The position numbers were made by a program, and so were the translations under genes. DNA of 64,000 nucleotides from CAJCIS01 sp965276755. Lineage in GTDB: Bacteria; Pseudomonadota; Alphaproteobacteria; Acetobacterales; Acetobacteraceae. The stretch is from the NCBI GenBank assembly GCA_965276755.1, contig OZ255625.1:3038001-3102000 (forward strand). The letters are read 5' to 3'. Below, piece by piece: positions 7,169-15,742 of the stretch (within the stretch, counting starts at the first letter, position 1; each line of letters starts with the position of its first letter). A model generated the notes under the pieces. The model was not told the DNA's origin, did not search any database, and worked only from the letters and a program-made list of their open reading frames with translations.

Positions 7169-9768
7169 TGGAACCTCGTGCCGAAACCAAAACGAAAGAC
7201 CTGAAGCTGATCGTAGGGCTGCTTCAGCAGCGGAATGCCAAGATCGAGGTTGATCAGCCCGAACGGCGATTTCCATGACACGCCCACGCCGGCCGAAAGA
7301 CGGAAGGCGCTGGTATCGTAGAAGCATTTGTCGATGACGTCGCCGTGCGAATCCAGCGTCTGACCGTGGCTGTTCTTTGGCAGCGTAAACAGGCAGTCCG
7401 TCAATGCATTCGGTGGCACGTTCAATCCGTAAACGGTGCCGGAATCGACGAAGGCACGGCCGGTCAGGCCGAAATCTGCCGGCAGCGGCAGGGGGAAATG
7501 CAATTCTGCGCTGCCTGTGATGATCGTGTTGCCGCCCAGGCTGTCACTGCCGCGAAAGAAGCCGGGCGTGGTGCACTTGCCGGCATTCGGCAGGCCGGGC
7601 CCCACGATATTCGGCGGCGTGGTGCCGGCGCATTGCGTGTAGGCGACGGAGTGCGGACCCACGCCCTGATCGAGGAAGCCGCGCAGATTGTCACCGCCCA
7701 GGAAGAAGCGGTCGATGATGCGCTCCTTGCTCTGCAGGTTGAACAATTCGCCCGCGCCGCCTGTCAGCGACACGTTCCAGTCCGGATTGCCGGTGAAATA
7801 CTCCAGCGGCACCCAGTATGTGCCATCGATTTTGGCGCGCACGTAATTCTCATCGCCGCCCAGGCCGGCAAAATCTGTGCCCACGCGCAGCACGAAGCCG
7901 CTGGTTGTCGCCACCCGGCTGTCACGCCAATCGAAAGTCATGGTCTGCCCGATGCTGGACAGCAGCGAATAGCCTGCCTCGTCCAGCACGTATTGGCTTG
8001 CCGTGACCTGGATGTTGTTCACGTCGCGATCGATCAGCGAATAGGTCAGCGCCTGGCTGACATGGTCGTTATAGCCAAAGCCCATGCGCAGCGAGAGACC
8101 GTAGCGTGTCTCCTGGTAATCGGAGACATACTGGTTGTTGTTGTTGAGGTAGAAGACATCGGCGCCGGCAACCAGGTTGCGATCGAGGAAATACGGGTCG
8201 GTCACAGACAAATCGACCTGGCTTTCCAACTGGGCGATCGTGCCATTGATGCCCGCATCGATGCCCGTGCCAAGCAGATTGTGTTGGCGCAACCCGGCCT
8301 GGCCGAGCACGCCCGAGGTTGTCGAATAGCCGCCGCCCAGTGACAGCTCGCCGTTGGCTTTCTCGACGACATCGACGGTCACGCGCGTCTTGTCCGCCGC
8401 CGAGCCGGGATTGGGCGTGACCTTGACGTCACTGAAGAAGCCCAGATCGTTAAGGCGTATCTTGGTGATGCGCGTCAGCGTGGGATCGAGCGGATCGCCC
8501 TCGGCGAAGCGGAATTCGCGGCGCAGCACGTTGTCACGCGTCAGCGTGTTGCCGCCGATGTCGATGCGTTCGACATAGACGCGCGGCCCCTGCTCGATGT
8601 CGAATTCCAGATCGACCGTGTGCTGGTCGGGATTGCGGCGGATGCGCGGATCGATGCGCACGAAGACGAAGCTGTCCTTGCGGATTTGCGACTCCAGCAG
8701 ATTGGTGAATTTCTCCACCTTGTCGCCGTTGTAATAGGCACCCGCTTGTAGCGCCACGATCCCCGCATAGCGCTGGGCATCCAGATGCGGCACCGTGCTT
8801 TTCACGGTCACCTTGCCGATGCGGTATCGCACGCCCTCGTTAATCTGGAAGGTGACGAAAAACTCTTTGCGATCCGGCGCGAGCTCGCTGTTCAAATTGG
8901 TCACGTCGAAATCGGCGTAGCCATGCGCCAGGTAGAAGCGGCGCAGCAACTCGCGGTCGAAATCCACGCGACTCGGATTGAATTCATCGCTGCTGGACAG
9001 AAACCGCCACCACTCCTCCTCGCGGCTGTCGACGACTTCCTTCAACCGCGACGTGGAAAAAGCGTGGTTGCCGACAAAGACGATGCGGCTGATCAGCGTC
9101 TTGGGGCCTTCGACGATCTTGAAGACGACGTTCACGCGGTTCTGCGGCAGGCGCACCAATTGCGGTTCCACGGTCGCGGCAAACCGCCCCTTGCCTGCGT
9201 AAATATTCAGCAAACGCTGGCGATCGGCCTGCGCCTGGCGCACCGAGAAGACGGCGCGCGGCTTCATCTGCAGCTCCTTGCGCAGATCCTCTTCCTTGAC
9301 GTTGTGATTGCCCTCGAAGGTGATGCGGTTGACCAGCGGGTTCTCGGTCACGGTGACGACCACGTCATTGCCGTCCCGCCTTACGGAAACGTCGGCGAAC
9401 AGGCCGGTCGCGTAGAGCGTGCGCAGGCTCTTGTCCACGCGATCGCTGGAGAAGGGGTCCCCCGGCTGGACCAGCATGTAGGACAGGATCGTGCCCTGCT
9501 CGATGCGCTCGTTGCCCACGACGCGAATGTTCTGGATCGTGTCGCCCTGGTTCATCCGGCTCGCCTCGGGCGCTGGCATGCGGTGCGCGGGGGCACGGCG
9601 ATGCACGTGGCGCGGGGCGACGGGCGGCGGCGTGGGTACGGCAGGCGCCGAGTCGGGTGCGGGCTGGGTCGTGGCGGGCGGCGCCGCATCCTGAGGTTGG
9701 GCGCCCGCAGGTGCCACCATCGACAGAAGGCAGGCTGTCGCCAGAAGTGTCACGCGGAACGGATGCAA
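7165..9768 (-). CDS. bamA: Outer membrane protein assembly factor BamA
   Basis: The protein has a signal peptide (VTLLATACLLSMVAPAGAQ), a proline-rich spacer, five POTRA-like segments from about residue 75 (IQNIRVVGNERIEQGTILSY) and a C-terminal beta barrel. It carries the conserved loop-6 type motif FFLGGDNLRGF and ends in a terminal Phe (FRFGFGTRFQ). BamA inserts outer-membrane beta barrels. I chose TTG at 9768 because AGGGGG lies 7 bases upstream and the signal peptide begins there; a longer frame from TTG 9807 is also open. Its stop overlaps the ompH start, so the two are translationally coupled. Upstream lies a foreign insert separating it from rseP. Confidence 0.96.
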   Translation of the reverse strand: MHPFRVTLLATACLLSMVAPAGAQPQDAAPPATTQPAPDSAPAVPTPPPVAPRHVHRRAPAHRMPAPEASRMNQGDTIQNIRVVGNERIEQGTILSYMLVQPGDPFSSDRVDKSLRTLYATGLFADVSVRRDGNDVVVTVTENPLVNRITFEGNHNVKEEDLRKELQMKPRAVFSVRQAQADRQRLLNIYAGKGRFAATVEPQLVRLPQNRVNVVFKIVEGPKTLISRIVFVGNHAFSTSRLKEVVDSREEEWWRFLSSSDEFNPSRVDFDRELLRRFYLAHGYADFDVTNLNSELAPDRKEFFVTFQINEGVRYRIGKVTVKSTVPHLDAQRYAGIVALQAGAYYNGDKVEKFTNLLESQIRKDSFVFVRIDPRIRRNPDQHTVDLEFDIEQGPRVYVERIDIGGNTLTRDNVLRREFRFAEGDPLDPTLTRITKIRLNDLGFFSDVKVTPNPGSAADKTRVTVDVVEKANGELSLGGGYSTTSGVLGQAGLRQHNLLGTGIDAGINGTIAQLESQVDLSVTDPYFLDRNLVAGADVFYLNNNNQYVSDYQETRYGLSLRMGFGYNDHVSQALTYSLIDRDVNNIQVTASQYVLDEAGYSLLSSIGQTMTFDWRDSRVATTSGFVLRVGTDFAGLGGDENYVRAKIDGTYWVPLEYFTGNPDWNVSLTGGAGELFNLQSKERIIDRFFLGGDNLRGFLDQGVGPHSVAYTQCAGTTPPNIVGPGLPNAGKCTTPGFFRGSDSLGGNTIITGSAELHFPLPLPADFGLTGRAFVDSGTVYGLNVPPNALTDCLFTLPKNSHGQTLDSHGDVIDKCFYDTSAFRLSAGVGVSWKSPFGLINLDLGIPLLKQPYDQLQVFRFGFGTRFQ

Positions 9769-9887
9769 CAACAAACCCCCTGAGATCACGTCCGCCGCGA
9801 AGGGCAAGCGCGGGCGGCAGAAAGGCCACCGACAGGCAGGCGGGCTACCCGAGTTTGGCAGGCGAGTCCATGGTTCGGCCAGGCATC

Positions 9888-9958
9888 AGCATTCAGCTCT
9901 CAGTCATCAGACCGGGGCGCACGCACGCAATCCTTCTGACGACTGAGAGCTGAGTGCT
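9888..9958. repeat. Inverted repeat CAGC(A)TTCAGCTCTCAGTC
   Basis: Arms CAGCATTCAGCTCTCAGTC (about 9888-9906) and its inverse GACTGAGAGCTGAGTGCTG (about 9940-9958) differ at one position and enclose a 33-base loop. A related arm lies at about 10005-10020 (GATCAGTACTCAGCTCTGA), and another, inverted, at 11593-11608 next to the rseP stop. The arms therefore border both ends of the insert between bamA and rseP. Confidence 0.8.
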
Positions 9959-9963
9959 GGCCA

Positions 9964-9993
9964 CTACCCCCGCAACCCCGCCACCCATTGGTG
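9964..9993 (-). pseudogene. Remnant of a second rseP 3' end
   Basis: On the minus strand this stretch reads H-Q-W-V-A-G-L-R-G-stop, closely matching the real RseP terminus H-W-V-A-R-L-R-G-stop at 11611-11640. The similarity continues past the stop into GAGAGCTGAG(T/C)GCTG at both places. About 42 of 48 bases agree by eye. It is too short to be functional and marks one border of the 1.6-kb insert. Confidence 0.7.
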
Positions 9994-10020
9994 CGGCTAG
10001 CGATCAGTACTCAGCTCTGA

Positions 10021-10236
10021 GGACCGGACGGCTCTTACGAGTTTGGCGACATCAGCAGCCAGAACCCGCAGTCTCATGCGCGACAGGCGCGTGAACAGCA
10101 AGAACGGCGGCAGCGCGAACAAGCCGATGCGGCGCACCGACGGCGCAACGAGGAGTCCGCCCCGCAGGAAAGCAGCCCGTCGCCGCCATGCCGAGGCGGC
10201 CGCGCAGGCGTGGCAGGAGCGCAGGCGCAGGGATAG
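10021..10236 (+). pseudogene. Possible C-terminal gene remnant, Gln/Arg-rich
   Basis: Starting straight after TGA at 10018-10020 and with no start codon of its own, this frame reads DGSYEFGDISSQNPQ, then a Gln/Arg/Glu-rich charged stretch (AREQQERRQREQADAAHRR) and a Pro/Ser tail, stopping at 10234-10236. Composition looks like a real protein tail rather than a shadow frame, and it abuts the repeat border, suggesting the 5' part of the gene was lost. The parent family is not recognised. Confidence is low because the frame is short. Confidence 0.3.
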
Positions 10237-10295
10237 ACTTGACGCTCCTACTACATCTACTACACAAGTTTATGATGTTGATGCAGGAGATTAAG

Positions 10296-10814
10296 ATGGT
10301 ACGGCTAGTAAGTTCCGTAGAGGAAGTCATCGAACAGATACGACGATACAACGAGGGCGCGCAAAAACTTGCATCGCTGATGAGTCTCAACCACGCGTGG
10401 TATGGTGTGCGTTCATCTGGCGGTTGGCTACTCGGACCATCAAAATTTATTGGCTATGTCATTACCCCTGACGAATATCGCCAAAGTCCTTACGTCGCCG
10501 AGAAGCACGGACGTGTCCACGGCGACGAAAAGGAGCCACCTCTTGATGGCCGCACCACGGAGCGCACCCTCAGGCAATGGTCAACACCAGTGGACCGGGG
10601 GCACCCTGACTATGACGGTCTTTATGCTGCTCTCAACGCGCTATGTGGACCATATGGCAAGAAGCCGAGAGGCGTGGTGCGATTTTCCGTCATCAAGGCG
10701 GAGCCACGACCACAAGCTGATCCAGCTAAAGACGACCTCGTGCCCCTGCTTGCGGCAGTCTATCGTGGCCTTACGGCCGCACAGAAATCAACGTTTCAGA
10801 GCCTCACAGGTTAG
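10296..10814 (+). CDS. Hypothetical protein in insert between rseP and bamA
   Basis: The start is ATG 10296, preceded by CAGGAGATTAAG (AGGAG 7 bases upstream), giving 172 residues; longer in-frame starts lack such a site. The N-terminus is helical (SSVEEVIEQIRRYNEG). It is followed by HAWYGVRSSGGWLLGPSKFIGY, then LDGRTTERTLRQWSTPV, and a C-terminal helical end. The pattern of a Gly/Trp-rich core with an LDGR-T-x-L-x-W segment resembles uncharacterised proteins of accessory islands, in my recollection. No catalytic motif is clear. It is modestly less GC-rich than its neighbours. It precedes the toxin-antitoxin pair by about 200 bases. Confidence 0.65.
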   Translation: MVRLVSSVEEVIEQIRRYNEGAQKLASLMSLNHAWYGVRSSGGWLLGPSKFIGYVITPDEYRQSPYVAEKHGRVHGDEKEPPLDGRTTERTLRQWSTPVDRGHPDYDGLYAALNALCGPYGKKPRGVVRFSVIKAEPRPQADPAKDDLVPLLAAVYRGLTAAQKSTFQSLTG

Positions 10815-11015
10815 AACGCACGATTGCTTCACGTTATGGGATAAGCTGTATGGCATTACTTGCAATATTGCCGCTGCATCCTGTGTGCTGTCCGTCTATC
10901 AGCGGCGGCAGGCCAGATCCAGAAGGGCGGTTTTGCCGATGAGCTAGCCGAGCAGGATTGCGCCAGACATTTCAAAACCCTTCCCTACCACCAGGTCCGC
11001 GCCTACCTTGAACGC

Positions 11016-11210
11016 ATGGACGACAGCAACACCCCGCGCCGCTCCCCGGCGACCTGGATCGAGGCGATGGAGGAGGGCGAGGCGGACTTGGCCGCCGGTC
11101 GCGTGTTCGACTTCGCGGAAGTCATGGCGGAGTTTGAGCGCGAGGACGAGGCCGAACTTGCCAAAGCCACCGCGCGGGCCAAGCCACGGCGGCGCACCGC
11201 CGAGGCGTGA
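11016..11210 (+). CDS. Putative antitoxin of RelE/ParE-type pair
   Basis: This short acidic protein, about 64 residues from ATG 11016, contains SPATWIEAMEEGEADLAAGRVFDFAEVMAEFEREDEAELA and a basic C-terminus. It overlaps the next gene as GTGA, the usual arrangement of a type II antitoxin preceding its toxin. The same frame is open further upstream (to about 10860) with a segment LAEQDCARHFKTLPYHQ that may belong to another broken gene, so the true start is uncertain. It lies inside the insert between bamA and rseP. Confidence 0.55.
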   Translation: MDDSNTPRRSPATWIEAMEEGEADLAAGRVFDFAEVMAEFEREDEAELAKATARAKPRRRTAEA

Positions 11211-11494
11211 AGCTTTCTGCGCGGGCCAGGAAAGACCTGGCCGCCTTCCGCCGTCATTACCGGCTAAAAGGCCGACCAGAGGCCATCCAGAACCTCACGA
11301 GAGCCATGGCGGAAGCGGCATTTAGAATTGGCATGGGATGGAGCGTGCCCGCGCCCCGGCCTTATCCCCACCTACAGAGAAAAGGTCGGGCATGGGTTCA
11401 CGCTGGACATTACTGGGTGTTTCACACCACCACAGAGCCGATTACGGCGCTTGCGGTGCTACACGACACCGCCGACATTCCGGGCCGCCTCTGA
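11207..11494 (+). CDS. RelE/ParE-family toxin
   Basis: The 95-residue basic protein has the ParE/RelE-like layout: an N-terminal helical pair (LSARARKDLAAFRRHYRLKGRPEA) and then beta strands ending in the family-like GHYWVFHTT...ITALAVLHDTADI. Toxins of this fold act as ribosome-dependent mRNA nucleases or gyrase inhibitors; which one cannot be told here. It starts with GTG overlapping the stop of the putative antitoxin. Its presence in a repeat-bordered insert within an essential operon suggests a selfish stabilising element. Confidence 0.65.
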   Translation: MKLSARARKDLAAFRRHYRLKGRPEAIQNLTRAMAEAAFRIGMGWSVPAPRPYPHLQRKGRAWVHAGHYWVFHTTTEPITALAVLHDTADIPGRL

Positions 11495-11502
11495 ATAAGG
11501 CT

Positions 11503-11591
11503 GGGGGAGATGTAGCTGACGTATAGGTCAGCCACATCTCCCCCAATCTTTCTCTCCCTGATCATGTGTCAGTTTCAACGCCGGTTGGTAT
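11503..11591. repeat. Truncated MITE-like/G-rich palindromic repeat
   Basis: It contains the hairpin CTGGGGGAGATGTAGCTGAC / GTCAGCCACATCTCCCCCA, then TTGATCATG-like and TCAACGCCGGTTGGTAT. The last part matches the right terminal repeat of the elements at 47695-47910 and 51604-51702. The left terminal repeat is missing, so this is a decayed or truncated copy. It separates the toxin gene from the rseP stop on the opposite strand and could serve as a terminator for both. Confidence 0.65.
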
Positions 11592-11610
11592 GAGAGCTGA
11601 GCGCTGACGG

Positions 11611-12723
11611 CTACCCCCGCAGCCGCGCCACCCAATGCAGCGCGCCCTCCCGCACCAGGTCATTCCAGGACGCAAAGACGAACACGCACGCAATCAGCGC
11701 AATACCCACCCGATAGCCATATTCCTGCGCCCGCGGCGGAACCGGGCGGCCGCGCACGGCCTCGGCGGCGCAGAACATGAGATGCCCCCCATCCAGCACC
11801 GGGATCGGCAGCAGGTTCACCAGCCCCAGATTGACCGAGAGGAACGCGATGAAGGCAACCAGCGCCAGCGGACCCTGGCGCGCCATCTTGCCGGAGATAT
11901 CGGCGATCGTGATCACCCCGCCCAGCCCGTCGGCGCTCTGCCTGCCGGTGATCAGTGCTGCGAGTCCACCCAGGATCTGGCTGCCAACGGCCCAGGTCTG
12001 CGTCACGCCCTCCATGGCCGCCTCGGCGGGACCGACCGGTTCATAGATCGCGCGGCCGCTGATGACGCCGAGTTTGCCGTGAGCGACGCCGGAAGCGGGC
12101 TCGGACGCGACGTGCACCGGTAGAACCAGGCTTTGCGCGCCACGGCTGAGCGAGAGCTTGATATCTCGCCCTGGCTCGGCGGAGATGATGCGCTGCAATG
12201 CCGTGAAGCGGTCAATGGCCACGCCATCGACGGCGGTGATCTGATCGCCAACGAGTAACCCGGCGCGAGAGGCGGCACTGTTGGCCAGCACGTCGCCCAC
12301 CACAGGCAGCGCCACCTGCCGGCCGACGATCATCAGCAGGCCGACATAGAGCACGATGGCGAGCAGAAAGTTGGCCAGCGGCCCGGCAAAGGCCACGAAG
12401 GCGCGCTTGCCCACGTGCTTTTCGGCAAACGCCTCCTCGGCACGATAGGCTTCACCGGCCGCGGCGGCATCGGCGCGCGAGGTCGGGCTCATGCCGTGCA
12501 TCTTCACGTAGCCGCCGAGCGGCAGCAGCGAGATTTTCCACACCGTGCCGCGCTTGTCGGTCCAGGATTTCAGCGCCGGCCCGAAGCCCAGGGAAAACGC
12601 CTCGACGCCGATGCCACACCAGCGCGCGGCCAGATAATGGCCAAGCTCGTGGATGGACACCAGGACGCCGAGCACCAGCGCAAAGCTGGCAAGGGTCTGG
12701 GCGAAGTGCAGGATGGCGTTCAA
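11611..12723 (-). CDS. rseP: RIP metalloprotease RseP (site-2 protease)
   Basis: This 370-residue inner-membrane protease has the zinc motif HELGH in the first transmembrane helix (VSIHELGHYLAARWCGIGV), one PDZ domain (about residues 130-205, with GLLVGDQITAVDGVAI) and the C-terminal LLPIPVLDGGHLM segment that completes the active site. RseP cleaves anti-sigma factors and signal-peptide remnants within the membrane, linking envelope stress to transcription. It follows dxr in the operon. Its 3' end is partly duplicated at 9964-9993 on the far side of an inserted block, so it is now separated from bamA. Confidence 0.96.
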   Translation of the reverse strand: MNAILHFAQTLASFALVLGVLVSIHELGHYLAARWCGIGVEAFSLGFGPALKSWTDKRGTVWKISLLPLGGYVKMHGMSPTSRADAAAAGEAYRAEEAFAEKHVGKRAFVAFAGPLANFLLAIVLYVGLLMIVGRQVALPVVGDVLANSAASRAGLLVGDQITAVDGVAIDRFTALQRIISAEPGRDIKLSLSRGAQSLVLPVHVASEPASGVAHGKLGVISGRAIYEPVGPAEAAMEGVTQTWAVGSQILGGLAALITGRQSADGLGGVITIADISGKMARQGPLALVAFIAFLSVNLGLVNLLPIPVLDGGHLMFCAAEAVRGRPVPPRAQEYGYRVGIALIACVFVFASWNDLVREGALHWVARLRG

Positions 12724-12786
12724 GGCGCGACGGCTCCAGCAAATGGCAATGCGCCAAGGATAGGCATGTCGGTGCGCGCTTGACTA

Positions 12787-13947
12787 TCAGGCGGCATGCG
12801 CTTGGACCTCGCTGGCGTAGCGCCGGGCCTGATCGTCCAATCCCTCGACCTGCGCCAGAGTGTGGGCCGGACGCGGCCCCATGCGGGCCAGCACGGCTTC
12901 GACGATCCTGGCGATGTCGAGGAACCCGATTCGCCTTGCCAGAAAGGCAGCGACGGCGATTTCATTGGCGGCATTGAGTATGGTTGGGGCGCCTCCGCCT
13001 TCCTGCAAGGCATGCCGCGCCAGGCGCAGGGCGGGAAAACGCACCTCATCCGGCGCGCAAAACTCCAGCCGCGCCGCGGCCGCCAGGTCAAGGCGCGGCG
13101 CGTTGGTGGCCAACCGTTCCGGCCAGGCGAGCGCGTGGGCGATCGGGATGCGCATATCAGGTGCGCCCAACTGCGCCAGCACGCTGCCGTCGGAAAAATA
13201 GGCCATGCCGTGGACGATGGATTGCGGATGGACCAGGACCTCGATCTTCTCGGATGGCAGATCGAACAGCCGGGCGGCCTCGATCACCTCGAGCCCCTTG
13301 TTGAACAATGTGGCCGAGTCGATCGTGATCTTCGCACCCATCGACCAGACCGGGTGGCGCAGCGCCATCTCGGGCGTGGCTGCGGCCATTTCCTGCCGCG
13401 TGGCGGTGCGGAAGGGGCCGCCCGACGCGGTCAGCACGATCTTGTCCAATGCGGCGCGCGGGGAGCCGGCGAGCGCCTGGAAGATGGCGTTGTGCTCGCT
13501 ATCAACGGGCAGCAGGGTGGCACCGGCACGGGCCACCGCGCGAAGCATGACATCGCCCGCCGAAACCAGCGCCTCCTTGTTGGCAAGTGCCACCGTATGG
13601 CCGGCTTCGGCCGCGGCCAGCGTGGGTGCCAGGCCGGCGATGCCGGTAATCGCCGCCATCGTCCATTGCGCGCCCAGCCGCGCCGCTTCGAGCACGGCCG
13701 CCGCCCCGCAAGCCACGCGCACGCCGCTGCCGGCGAGCAGCGTGGAAAGCTCGGCGTGCATGGAAGGGTCGGCGCAGACGGCAAGCTCGGCGCGCACCGC
13801 GCGCGCCTGTTCGGCGAGCAGGGTTGCGTTGCGGTTGCCCACCAGCGCCAGCACGCGGAAACGCGCGGGTGCCGCGGCCAGCAGGTCGATCGTGCTACGG
13901 CCCACGCTGCCTGTGCTGCCCAGCACGGTCACGGTTTTACAACTCAT
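12787..13947 (-). CDS. dxr: 1-deoxy-D-xylulose-5-phosphate reductoisomerase
   Basis: The start is ATG 13947, overlapping the cdsA stop as ATGA, giving 386 residues. The N-terminus carries the NADPH-binding VTVLGSTGSVGRSTIDL. The substrate and metal region includes LANKEALVSAGD, PVDSEHNAIFQ, TASGGPFR and GAKITIDSATLFNKGLEVIEA. The enzyme makes methylerythritol 4-phosphate, the committed step of the non-mevalonate isoprenoid pathway that feeds undecaprenyl and ubiquinone synthesis. The same reading frame is open far upstream across cdsA, which is a shadow. Confidence 0.97.
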   Translation of the reverse strand: MSCKTVTVLGSTGSVGRSTIDLLAAAPARFRVLALVGNRNATLLAEQARAVRAELAVCADPSMHAELSTLLAGSGVRVACGAAAVLEAARLGAQWTMAAITGIAGLAPTLAAAEAGHTVALANKEALVSAGDVMLRAVARAGATLLPVDSEHNAIFQALAGSPRAALDKIVLTASGGPFRTATRQEMAAATPEMALRHPVWSMGAKITIDSATLFNKGLEVIEAARLFDLPSEKIEVLVHPQSIVHGMAYFSDGSVLAQLGAPDMRIPIAHALAWPERLATNAPRLDLAAAARLEFCAPDEVRFPALRLARHALQEGGGAPTILNAANEIAVAAFLARRIGFLDIARIVEAVLARMGPRPAHTLAQVEGLDDQARRYASEVQAHAA

Positions 13948-14870
13948 TGCCCCAGGTGTTGCCACTGATCCGCTCCGTACATGCCGATGGCGGCCAGACG
14001 CAGCAAAATTGCCCCGCTGGCCGCACCCATCAGCCCATCGACCCGGTCGAGCAGACCGCCATGGCCAGGGATGAAGGACCCGGAATCCTTCTTGCCGAAG
14101 CGCCGCTTGAGCGCACTTTCCAGCAGATCGCCTGCCTGGGCGACAAGGGCCAGCACCAGGGCCTGCACACTCGCCCCGGCAAAGCGGGGGTGCGGCGCGC
14201 CGCTGCGCAGTGCGGCGATGGCGCAGAGCCCAGCTGCCACGCCAAGCACAATCCCGCCCGCTGCACCCGCCCAGGTCTTGCCAGGCGAGAGGGCGGGGGC
14301 CAGGCGCGGGCCGCCGAGCAACCTTCCGGCCAGATAGGCGCCGATGTCGTTGCCCCAGACCACCAGCATGACGAACAGCACGAGGCCGAGGCCGCCCGCG
14401 CCCTCGCGCAGGATCAGCAGGGACGCCCAGCCGAACCCCACATAGGCCACACCCAGGGCCACGAACCGGCTGGTCGGAATGACCCAGAACGCCACCAGGG
14501 CGACAACGGCAAAGGGTGCGGCATCCGCGATCAGGCCAGCCGGTAAGCTTGCCGCCGCGCCGCCCCAACGTGCGGCGGCCAGATGGCACACCCAACCGAT
14601 GGGCAAGCTGACCGCCGCGATCCGTGCCAGCGGGGTGGGTGGGCGGGCGCCGCAGATCGAAGCCCACTCCAGCATCGCGATCATGGACAGTGCGGTCAGC
14701 ACCACTTGCCAGATCAGCCCGCCGGCGAAGATCGTGGCGAGGCCAAGCGGCACCATGACCAGGGCGGAGGCCACGCGTGGCGCGAGGTCCCGCCAACGCG
14801 CCCGCGGCCGGGCGGGTTGATCGACCCGGGCAGGTTCGACCAGGGTGGATTTAGCCAGGGCGGGCACCAT
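13944..14870 (-). CDS. cdsA: Phosphatidate cytidylyltransferase CdsA
   Basis: This polytopic membrane protein shows the CTP-transferase signature near its C-terminus: AQAGDLLESALKRRFGKKDSGSFIPGHGGLLDRVDGL. It catalyses CDP-diacylglycerol formation for phospholipid synthesis in the inner membrane. I place the start at ATG 14870 (MVPALAKSTL), which overlaps the uppS end by 20 bases; the frame is open about 32 codons further upstream inside uppS. Several hydrophobic helices precede the signature. Confidence 0.95.
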   Translation of the reverse strand: MVPALAKSTLVEPARVDQPARPRARWRDLAPRVASALVMVPLGLATIFAGGLIWQVVLTALSMIAMLEWASICGARPPTPLARIAAVSLPIGWVCHLAAARWGGAAASLPAGLIADAAPFAVVALVAFWVIPTSRFVALGVAYVGFGWASLLILREGAGGLGLVLFVMLVVWGNDIGAYLAGRLLGGPRLAPALSPGKTWAGAAGGIVLGVAAGLCAIAALRSGAPHPRFAGASVQALVLALVAQAGDLLESALKRRFGKKDSGSFIPGHGGLLDRVDGLMGAASGAILLRLAAIGMYGADQWQHLGQ

Positions 14871-15603
14871 AGCGGCGCTCCCGCTGGCCGAAATCGGCGA
14901 GCGCGCTTTCGAAATGCACCTGGCTGAAATCGGGCCAGAGGACTTCGGGGAACAGGAACTCGGCATAGGCCGATTGCCAGAGCAGGAAGTTCGAGACGCG
15001 CCGTTCGCCGCTGGTGCGGATCACCAGGTCGGGGTCGGGGATTTCGGCGGTGAAGAGTTGGGCGCCGAAGCTGGCTTCGGTGATCGCGGCGGGGTCCAGC
15101 CGGCCGGCGGCGGCGGCTTCGGCCAGCGCGCGCGCGGCGGCAACGATCTCGGCGCGCGAACCGTAGTTCAGCGCGATTGTCAGGTTGAGACGCGAATTGC
15201 CTCGGGTGAGGGCCTCGGCGTCGGCCAGTTCGCGGTTGATTTCGGGGCCGAAGCGGGCGCGATCGCCGATGCTGCGCAGGCGCACGCGCTCGCGGTGCAG
15301 TTCGGCGACTTCGGTGCGCAGGTAGTGGCGCAGCAGGCCGGTCAGATCGGCCACTTCCTCGCCGGGGCGGCGCCAGTTCTCGCTGGAGAAGGCGTAGAGC
15401 GTGAGCCATTCGACGCCGGTGGCGATAGCCGACTCGACGGCGCGTCGCACGGCTTGCGCGCCGGCGCGGTGGCCGGCCACGCGCGGCAGGTGGCGCGCCT
15501 TGGCCCAGCGGCCGTTGCCGTCCATGATGATGGCGACATGGCGCGGCACGGCGGCTAAGGGCGCGGCTTCGGAGCGGAGGGGTTTGAGGGCGGAGACGTT
15601 CAT
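14851..15603 (-). CDS. uppS: Isoprenyl (undecaprenyl) diphosphate synthase
   Basis: The 250-residue cis-prenyltransferase carries the conserved N-terminal HVAIIMDGNGRWAKAR, LTLYAFSSENWRRP, LNYGSRAEI and the C-terminal PDLVIRTSGERRVSNFLLWQSAYAE. It builds the C55 lipid carrier used for peptidoglycan and other polymers. It lies after frr, separated by a G-rich palindromic repeat, and overlaps cdsA. Length is normal for the family. Confidence 0.97.
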   Translation of the reverse strand: MNVSALKPLRSEAAPLAAVPRHVAIIMDGNGRWAKARHLPRVAGHRAGAQAVRRAVESAIATGVEWLTLYAFSSENWRRPGEEVADLTGLLRHYLRTEVAELHRERVRLRSIGDRARFGPEINRELADAEALTRGNSRLNLTIALNYGSRAEIVAAARALAEAAAAGRLDPAAITEASFGAQLFTAEIPDPDLVIRTSGERRVSNFLLWQSAYAEFLFPEVLWPDFSQVHFESALADFGQRERRYGARPG

Positions 15604-15619
15604 AGGGAAAGGCCAAGGA

Positions 15620-15727
15620 ACAGTTGGGGGAGGCGTGCCGCCCCCCCCAAACCCCCCGTCATTAGTAGAACGAGGTGTTCAATGAATGACGGGGGGGTCT
15701 GGGGGGGGGTGGCACACCCCACCCCAG
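15620..15727. repeat. G-rich palindromic repeat between frr and uppS
   Basis: The spacer holds AGTTGGGGGAGGCGTGCCGC, CCCCCCGTCATTAGTAG and then AATGACGGGGGGGTCTGG followed by GGGGTGGCACACCCC. The arms pair around AACGAGGTGTTC near 15672. It is one of about ten copies of this palindrome in the window. It lies inside a co-directional operon, so the hairpin would be transcribed. Confidence 0.85.
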
Positions 15728-15742
15728 TTCTTCCGCTTTGCT

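Noticed and set aside
8000..9783. Large plus-strand frames antisense to bamA
   Set aside because: They are typical high-GC shadows; bamA on the minus strand has full POTRA and barrel motifs.
10043..10294. 83-residue Arg-rich frame starting TTG 10043
   Set aside because: It is in a different frame from the better-looking remnant at 10021-10236, lacks a ribosome site and has shadow-like Arg/Ala composition.
12787..14796. 669-residue fusion of an unknown domain with dxr
   Set aside because: The upstream part is the +1 shadow of cdsA; Dxr begins at ATG 13947 with its NADPH motif.
15620..15727. CRISPR-like repeat array
   Set aside because: The repeats are dispersed single palindromes with no regular spacers.
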